Shown: positions 13,801-22,800 of the stretch, piece by piece
Numbering within the stretch: the first letter of the stretch is position 1
How the letters are laid out: every line of letters begins with the position of its first letter
DNA from: Amphiura filiformis
Lineage: Eukaryota > Echinodermata > Ophiuroidea > Amphilepidida > Amphiuridae
Direction: 5' to 3'
DNA: 64,000 bases
Assembly: GCF_039555335.1 (NCBI RefSeq)
Contig: NC_092637.1
Span: 1 to 64,000, forward strand
Program-made: the position numbers and the translations under genes
Notes under the pieces: model-generated
The model's input: the letters and a program-made list of their open reading frames with translations, nothing else
What the model was told of the DNA's origin: nothing
Databases searched by the model: none

Positions 13801-16800
13801 ATACATACAAACACCCCCCCCACCCTCTTTCATACATTCATTCATTAGGATTTCATAACATATGCTCACGTATATCGCAAAAGAAAGCTGAACATTTTGT
13901 GAATATAATATAAATGCTAAGAGATCAGTTAATTTTAATCGATTTTTGTTTTAAAAGGAGAAAAATAAAAATAAGTAAATCAAAGTAAATCAAAGAGATA
14001 TTAAGTGTACATTTCCATAAGGTTTGTTTTAATTTGGGATCTAAAGAGTTTTACTGATGTAGCCGTTTTGGCGCATCTGTCAATCGAATGCCATTTTCTT
14101 GGCCGGCGGTTCTTATTGTTTTGTTAGCAAACTCTGTTTTTGTAAGACAGATCTTGTAATCTTCAGCGTTTCTTGTGTGATACCTGAGGTGATTCCTCTG
14201 CTCAACGAAATAACTATTGAAGGCCTTTGGTAACAGATTGGTATTATACTTGTACATGAAAGTGCTTAGTTCGAGATCATAACTATCATAAACATTAAGC
14301 AAATTGTAATTCTTGAAAATAGGGGCTGAGTGACTTAAAAAGTGACTATTCGATATCATTCTAAGGGCTTTTTTTGAAGTTTGAAAATCTTTTCCAAATA
14401 TTTTTGACAAGTATTTCCCCATGCTAAGATACCGTAGTTTATGTAAGGAAGTATTAAAGTACAATATAGTGAATACATTATTCGTTCGGGAACAAAATGT
14501 TTCAGTTGGTTTATTACACCAACACCTCTAGATATATTCTTTGAGATGTTGGTAATATGAAATTTCCAAGTTATATTCTCATCAATTGTCACTCCAAGAA
14601 ATTTGGTCTTATTCAACCTTTCCAGGATTACATTATCTAATATAATATTATTAGTAGCATTGTACAATACGCGTGATGTTTTGTGATTTGTACCAAGCAC
14701 CATATAATTAGTCTTGCTTGCATTCACTGATAGCTTATTAGCCTTAAACCAATTATTAACTTCTTTTAATTCATTGTTGATAAGATCGTATTTGGACACA
14801 ATGTCCTTATGTGAATAAGTTATAGTAGTATCATCGGCAAACAAGACAAATTTTAGAATGGTGGAAGTATTTATGATATCATTAACATACAAAATGAACA
14901 ATAATGGGCCTAGGATGGAGCCTTGAGGTACTCCACATATTATATCTTTATATTCAGATTTACAAGAATTGTAATACACATACTGTTTTCTATTATGTAA
15001 GTAATCTTTAAACCATTTTAAAACGTTTCCTCTAAAACCATAATGTTCCAGTTTATGTAATAAAATACTATGGTCGATAGTGTCAAAGGCTTTTGACAAA
15101 TCTAAGAAAATCCCAACAGTTGTCTCATTGTTTTCGACAGCATTACTAATTTTGTCAATAAATTCCAAGATAGCCATATAGGTAGAATGTTTAGATCTAA
15201 AGCCAAATTGCTTATCATTTAGAATTTCATATTTATCAATGTAATGTATGCATCTGTTGAATACAAGCCTTTCAAGTATTTTTGAAAAGCATGGCAGGAC
15301 AGAAACTGGACGATAGTTGGAGAAAACTTCTGGATTTTCTTTCTTATAAATGGGAATTACTTTTGCGATCTTTAACTCATTTGGTACTACACCAGCAGTA
15401 ATAGACAGGTTGAATATGATAGTTAACGGAATCGATATTTCCTTTGCAATCTTTTTTACCACGTAATTACCAATAGTATCGTGACCAGCACTCTTGTTTT
15501 GATTAAATTTATGTATTATTTTTATAACGTCTTCATTAACAATTGGTTTCATGTACATGCTACTGCTTAATGGGCTCTTTAAATAATCATAGTACTTCTT
15601 GCCATTTGTTGTAATCTTGGAAGCTAATTTAGGTCCGATGTTAACAAAATATTCATTAAATTCATTTGAAATTTTCTGGGGATCTGACACCGTTTCGCCT
15701 TCATCATTTTTGAATTTAGCTTGCATATTTCTTTTGTTGTTACGTCCAATAATACTATTTATTGTTTTCCAAGTTTTTTGTAGATTGTGTTTAACAGATT
15801 CAAATTTCTTTTTATAATACTCTCTTTTTTTTTTTCTTTATTAACGTGTTTAACTTATTTCTATATGTTTTGAATGACTCAAGCGTTTCATCACATGGCT
15901 TTTGTATATACCTCTTATACATCTTATTCTTAGTTTTTATACTTTTGAGAAGACCTCTACTTATCCAAGGAAATTTTGGTTCTTTTTTATTATTACTCTT
16001 GCATTTTGTCAAAGGCACACATTCATCATATACATTATTGAAAATATGTATAAACTTATTGTAACTATCATTTACATCTTCATTATCCAGTTCAGCATGC
16101 CAATTCACATTGGAAAGTTTTTGCTTCAAATTATTTATATTACATGTATTATGATTCCTCTTATAGAAGTAATTTCTTTCATCAGGCGATGTTTTTCTTA
16201 CTGCCCGATTTTTGAGTACTATAGTTAATAGATGATCACTGACATCAGTAACTATTATTTCTGAGTTTACATCGTTGTGATTATTTGTAAGTATATTATC
16301 AATAATGGTTGCACTATGTTCAGTTATTCTAGTTGGTTTGTAAATTGTTGGCATGAAAGCGAATATGAATAAACAAGATTAAGATACTCATGAGTTTGTT
16401 TGTGACAGTCATCCTTTAACAAGTCTATATTAAAATCCCCATTAGATAGCATTCCTTATTTTCTTTAGTTATTTGATCAAAAATAGGACCAATATCTTTG
16501 ATGAAATGCTCGATTTTCGTATGTGCAACGATAAATGGCACCTACTAACATATTTAGTGTATTTTCTCTTTCTATTTCTACACAAAACAAGATTCAAAAT
16601 TAGAGTTTGAAATACAAAGATCAGATCTCAGTTTATATTTGATTGAAGTGGAAATATATAAACAAACACCCCCTTTTTCTCTTTCTGTTCTGTTTGTATA
16701 TTCCATATTATAACCATTTAAGTTGAAGTATTCGGATGGCGATTCTTTTAAGTGAGTTTCAGATAGGCCAATGATGTTAAATTCATGATTTAAGGTCTTA

Positions 16801-19800
16801 ATGTTTTCTTTCAATTTTTCAAAATTTTTCTTGATACTTCTAATGTTAACATTCAGTATGGAGAGTTCACTATTGGTATCAATATATTTTTGGCTGAATT
16901 CTTCCGGTGTTAAATAATTGCATTCTGGTATCTTGTTCATTTCAATAAATTCGTCATTTTTGTTATTATTTTGAAATCTAATTGGATTAAACATCATTTT
17001 ATCATATTTGTCTATATTAATATCTGATACGTGGATTGTTTCTCCAGATTCATTCATAAGGTCATTATCGCCATCAGAATCCTCATCATTATCTATATTC
17101 TCATCATTGATTTTGGAACATTTATTACATACATATTCATCTATTTTAAGTAACGAAATTTCCTTTCGACTGAGGTTCATACATTTCTTATGCACATAGT
17201 TTTTACATATTTTACATGAGAAAATTTGATGTTTCTTTTGCATGTTCTTTTTACAAACGATACATTTTTCTTTACCTGCCATTTACGTCTACACACATAC
17301 AATCTTATAAAACAAATATAAATAATAAAACAACAACAACAGTATAGCCTATATACTGTATATCTTAATTTTGTACGATCAAATTATAGAGTGCTCAATA
17401 GGACGTGATGTACAAACAATTTGGTGATGTTATGTAGAATGTGCTATATAAATCTGTATTTTTGTTTTGCTTTTTAACATTCAAGACAATAGTATCAATA
17501 CAAACATACAATAATACACACAATTTGTGCTTTTATATTTGTCACTTCATCAAGATGACAGCGCAGCTTGTGTCCCCATAACAGTGCTGATGTACAAAAA
17601 ATTCAAGAAAGGAGCATAAATTAAGTAGAATTCTGAAATATTTTTGGGGAAAATGTCTCAATTCATTGGGTGAGAGTAGGTTGAAAACTGGGGGTCAATG
17701 TGGCTGCACGTCCACATCACTCCTTTTCAGTGCGTTCCCCTCACCCAGATTACAAACATTGACTGATTTGTGAGGCACTAAACCTTTTTTGTGCTCCAAG
17801 CCAGGCTTTTTTGTTTTTAGGAGCTAGAGCTGGTGCTGCCACTCTCCTATAGCTCTCCTTAAATGCTTTTGGTGTGAGTTATATAAATCACCACATTTAA
17901 AGGTATTCAGGGCAGCTGCTTTTGATGACTTCCCCAAATATTTTGCAGAAGTTTATTCCTAAGTTATGATAATATATCATTAAAACATATATACTAAAAA
18001 TTTGTTTATAGCATTTTACCCAATTAAAACTTACACTTATTGCCAGTTCTTTATCAGGCAATAAAGTAGAACAACTCTCCTAGTTCGCCCACCACTCTCC
18101 TTAACAGCTCGGTCACTCTTCTTAAAAATGTCAGGGGTTTTAACAGTTCTCATTAATACCTAAAGGGGGAGCTGTTGACAGCTTGCATGGAAAAATCTAA
18201 AACAAAAGGCCTGCAAGCAGTAAAATTATAATGTATTCTTTTGTATTCTTTCTACATGTATCTAGGTATTGAAAAAGATGAGTCTGGGTCTCTACTAGAA
18301 GTGCTCAGGATTATACCAATATGGCCAGTACTAATAGCTCTATTTGTTGGCAGTATGGGCATTGGATTTCTAGATCCAACACTGTCACCACACCTTGAAC
18401 AGGTTAGTATGTAAATATATCTTGAAACCATGTAGGTCCCCTGGGTGAGGGGTTGTGGCATGTTTTCCCCACCTCAGAAGATGTGGTGTATTAGGAGGTT
18501 TGTAGACCTGTGTACTTGAGGATGGAATACCAAGGGGGATATATAGGGTGCAGTCTGCAACATGCTGAAATTTGTTTGAAATAACATTGGGACATGAAAA
18601 TATAAAATGTATGTCTCTTATAGGAATGTTCATCTTTTTTAAAACCAATATATTGACTTTTCTGAACAGCATTAGAAGAAAGTATGAATACTGGGGTCCA
18701 CTGTGAAGTTTGGCTGACCAAAATCACATGTGCATTATTTGGTTGCAGCCAGCTGTGTTGATGGTTCATTATGTCGAAAATAAGGCTCGCTACATGTATG
18801 TTGAACATAAAATAAGGTTTGCTACATTGTATGTTGAATACATGTATGAAATAAGGCTCCCTATGTTAAATCTAACCATAACCCATACCCACCTTTATAT
18901 CCTATAGCCATAACCCTAAGCCTAGCCCTAGCGAACCTAATTTTATATTCGACAACATTATTTTGGACACAACAAACCTTATTTTTGACATGGTAAACCT
19001 TATTTTGTTATAGCGAACCAGCAACATAGTAATAAGCACTGGGCTGCATGGTCTTAGCTAGCCACCTGTCTGGCTGTTATTTTGGACAGGCAGTTTGCTC
19101 CTGGGACAGGCAATTAAGATTAATGCTTTTGACCGACGCTAATTTCTAAAAACAATGCTTCTTCATGTTTTGTAATCTCCAAGCAAGACCAACAAGAGCA
19201 GACTAATAAAATAAAGGCTATCGGACTGATCCCCTAGAAGGGGCAGAGGTCTGGTGTATGTTTTCAGGATCAAATATTGGACAGACTGGTTTAGTGAAAA
19301 TGACAGGCACGTGTCAAATCCTAGCTAAGACCCTGCTGGACAGTCACTCATTATTTATATTCACCCAAGATATTTACACTGTTATTTCTTTCTTCACAGT
19401 TTGATTTACCATCATGGGCAATAGGTTTATTCTTCTTAATCAGTAGTGGTGTATATGCAGCATCTTCACCCATCATCGGCTATCTGACTGACAATATGGT
19501 GAGTCTGATTCAAAAATGAAACAATTGTTTTTAGCCTCTCTGTAGTCATATGCATGTATATTGGCCTATTCAGTTGAAATCCATACACCCATGATGTAAG
19601 ATATGACTTTATTCTTCCACACAGGGAGAAGTGTGAATTTCAATTGGGCGTGATTAATGCACACAGGTTTACTAATGTGCGGGGGAGATTTGAAGCAAAC
19701 CTTTATTACGTTTCACTACCTGGAGAGAATAGATCCAAAAATTGAATTCCCTCCTGAGGTTGGTATATCTGTCAATGAGTTAACCAGATCACAAGGATGT

Positions 19801-22800
19801 CATTATAGCTAGAGGCAGTATATAACACAAATGGGTCAATGAGTTACATAAAAATGACCTTGTGTGGTATTTAGTTCCCAGGAAGTGAGTTTTGCCTGAG
19901 GCAATTTGTGGTTAAATGTTGATACCTCAAGAGTTATTACCGTCGATTTGGTTGAAAAAGGAGACCTGTGAGACATGATCAAATCTCTCCAGGTAACAAA
20001 ACGTAATGTTAATTTGAACATTAATGATATGCTGTTATTTTTGTGCCATAGGATGTCACAAGGATTACGATGATTCTAGGTTTTTACATCAGTGGCATAG
20101 GCTACCTATTACTAGGTCCATCACAATGGCTTCAACTACCAAAGTAAGTATTTATGGTTACAGGTCGATAGATCAAGTGGTCATGAAGACCCAATGACTT
20201 AATTATCATATACTCTAATCCTTACTCCAATCCAAAACATAAACTTCATCCTCACCCTAACCTATAACCCAGAGGATGTTTAAAGACATTCCCACAACCC
20301 AATGGGGTTTCTGACCTTGTATGTCTGGCTTTTGTACACATGTGGTACAGTTGATCATACATTGCATTGGGATTGTGTGGAAATATCTGGTGTTTTCATC
20401 CTATTATTTAACATTCAAAACATCGAGACTTATGAATGAAATTAATGCAGTGGGACGATATGAATGTTTCCTGTAAGAAAATCAAATATCATTCCTAAGT
20501 CTCAACTATTAGCTCGTTGGCTGCAGTTTTAAAATTACCATTTTGTGTGTGTGGCAATGGGGACTTTGCCTTTAAAATTAGGTTATATTGATCAAATTTC
20601 CCAATCATAGTGCATTGTAGGAATGCCTTTAAGCCTCCTCTGCCTATAACCTAATCACTAATCCTAGCCATAAACCTTACCATAACCCTAAACATGGCCC
20701 GACTCTAATCCTAACTCTGATCCTAACACTAGTAGCCTATCTGTATCCTAAACACTAACCTTAACCCTAACCCTAACCTTATTTTGAACCCTTTTCAGAC
20801 TAATGACCATTCCTGTAAAATGGGCTGTTCTCCTAAATACATTTGTACAGGTATGTGAGCTAGAGATGGATTGGAAGCCTTGCTCACAAGTTCCTGAGAT
20901 ATGTTTTGTTAATTCGCTGGTGTGAACAAAAATGTGGTAAAAAGTGGTAACCCCCACCAGAACTATGTACTATCCTATGGGGCATTGTTATACAGGTTGT
21001 TGCTTTTCATATCAAAACCGTTGGAGCAATACAACTCAAAATTTGTTATCAATTAGTTTTAATGGTATTTTCGACAAATGTATTTTGGAAAACAGTACAT
21101 GGTAAAATTGGAACACACTTAAAAACAGACAAAAAACGATTTGAAGTTTATATCTACCTACATTTTATGGACCTATTTCCATCATGCCTTTTTTGGTAAG
21201 ATAAAAAACAGAATGTTGAAAGAATCTAACCACCTATCTTTAAGTTAAAAATTAAATTAGTCTTTTGTCTTTGTTTTGTTATTACAGTGAACTGTGGATT
21301 GTTTCCCTTGGTCTTGCTCTGCTTGGCTTAGGATGGGGATGTACAATGGTGCCACCCTTTCAAGACATGCTATTGTCAGCACTGTGAGTATTATTAGTTA
21401 TTAGGTGAAGTAGAGGTATGGTACAGGAAATTATTGTGCACGAAGTGTCATACTGGGTGAAGCCGAAGGAATTTATCAAACCACTAAGTCATTCTAAATA
21501 TTGAAATAATTACATTTTTATACATTTTAATTGTTGCAAAACATTACAAAAATGTTATGACTGTTCCACGTATTACGTATCATGTGCATTTTACGCCCAG
21601 TTTATTTGAATTGCCATTATACGAGTACCTCACCGTATACGCGTATCATGCTTGTGCATTACGCTCTCAATGACTAGATATTATTAGTTATTTAATAGGT
21701 GAAGCGTCGGTATAGTGCGGAAATTATCGTGCGTAAAGTGTCATACTGGGTGAAGCGAAGGCTGAACCCAGTATGACACTGAGCGCACGATAATTCCGTA
21801 CCTACCGACGCTGAATGAACTCTAATAACAATTTATCATACCACTAAGTCATTCTAAATATTGAAATAATTACCTTTTAAACATTTTAATTGCTGCTAAA
21901 TAAGAAAAGCATTACAAAAAATAGATGGCTGTTCCGCGTATTACAGATTGCGTGCATTACGCGCCTGGTTTACGCGAATCGCCTTTATACGCGTAACTCG
22001 CCGTACACGCGTATCGGGCTTGCGAAATACGCTCTCACACACTAGATATAAAGCGTAAAATACACACTCACTGACTCACTGACGAAAATGTATCAGGTTA
22101 GCGGTGTTCTTTGGTGTTTCCCTTAGTGGTATGATAAAAAGTGATAATCGCACTCACTGACTAGATATGGAAATATATCTGGTTAGTGGTGTTCTTTGAT
22201 GTTTCCCTCATCTAGGTGGTATGATAAAAAAAAATAAAAGGGCTTCTCTAGTTGAAATCCATACAACCCATATAGAAGACATGACATTTGCGTTTGTGTC
22301 TTTTTTGTATGTAAAGCGCAATCATGAACAATATATATATAGTTCACCACACTTTGATGAAGTCAAAACAGAATAATACATGAAATCAAACTGATTGCTC
22401 TTCAGAAGAGCTCTGATGGGCTGATCACAACAAAGATTTGTGCCCAAGGCATTAATTTGACTAGCTCCCCGTTGCAGCGGCACTCTACAAAATACTCTAT
22501 ATTACTGTTACAATGTTGTTCATGGGAAAATATCCAACAGGCATTTCAGAATGGCTAGAGGTACCAATCATTTTGATACATACTTGATGCTGGACATATT
22601 TTGTTTTAAATGAAGCTGTCAATTAATGCAATTATCTGCATTTATTTTATTTTTACAGATGGTATGACCTACCAGACAACCTGCAAACACAAGGCGTAGT
22701 ATCAGGGCTGTATATGAGTGTGTATTCATTAGGGTAAGTCATATGCAAACATAAGGCGTAGTGTCAGGGCTCTATATGAGTGTGTAATCATTAGGGTAAG

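Larger units (their letters stand above)
13641..17290 (-). mobile_element. CR1/L2-group LINE, nearly full length but frame-broken
   Basis: Reading leftwards from 17282: a PHD-like zinc finger, an AP-endonuclease start ([22 protein letters not shown]), then a reverse transcriptase with FADD, and a C-terminal region ending near 14051. The 3' untranslated region ends in a GATT/GATTGATT tail at 13641-13655. At least four frame shifts or stops break the frame, several at A/T homopolymers. No RNase H was seen. It is inserted antisense to the transporter gene. Confidence 0.85.
11500..18265 (+). other. Intron 6 (6.8 kb), retroelement-rich
   Basis: Contains a SINE relic (11755-12157), a sense LINE 3' fragment (12158-13427), a 77-bp tandem repeat, and an antisense CR1-like LINE (13641-17290). 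17291-18240 shows nothing further that I recognise. Confidence 0.75.

Noticed and set aside
15599-16228. Plus-strand frames opposite the CR1-like LINE
   Set aside because: Shadow frames of the antisense LINE protein.
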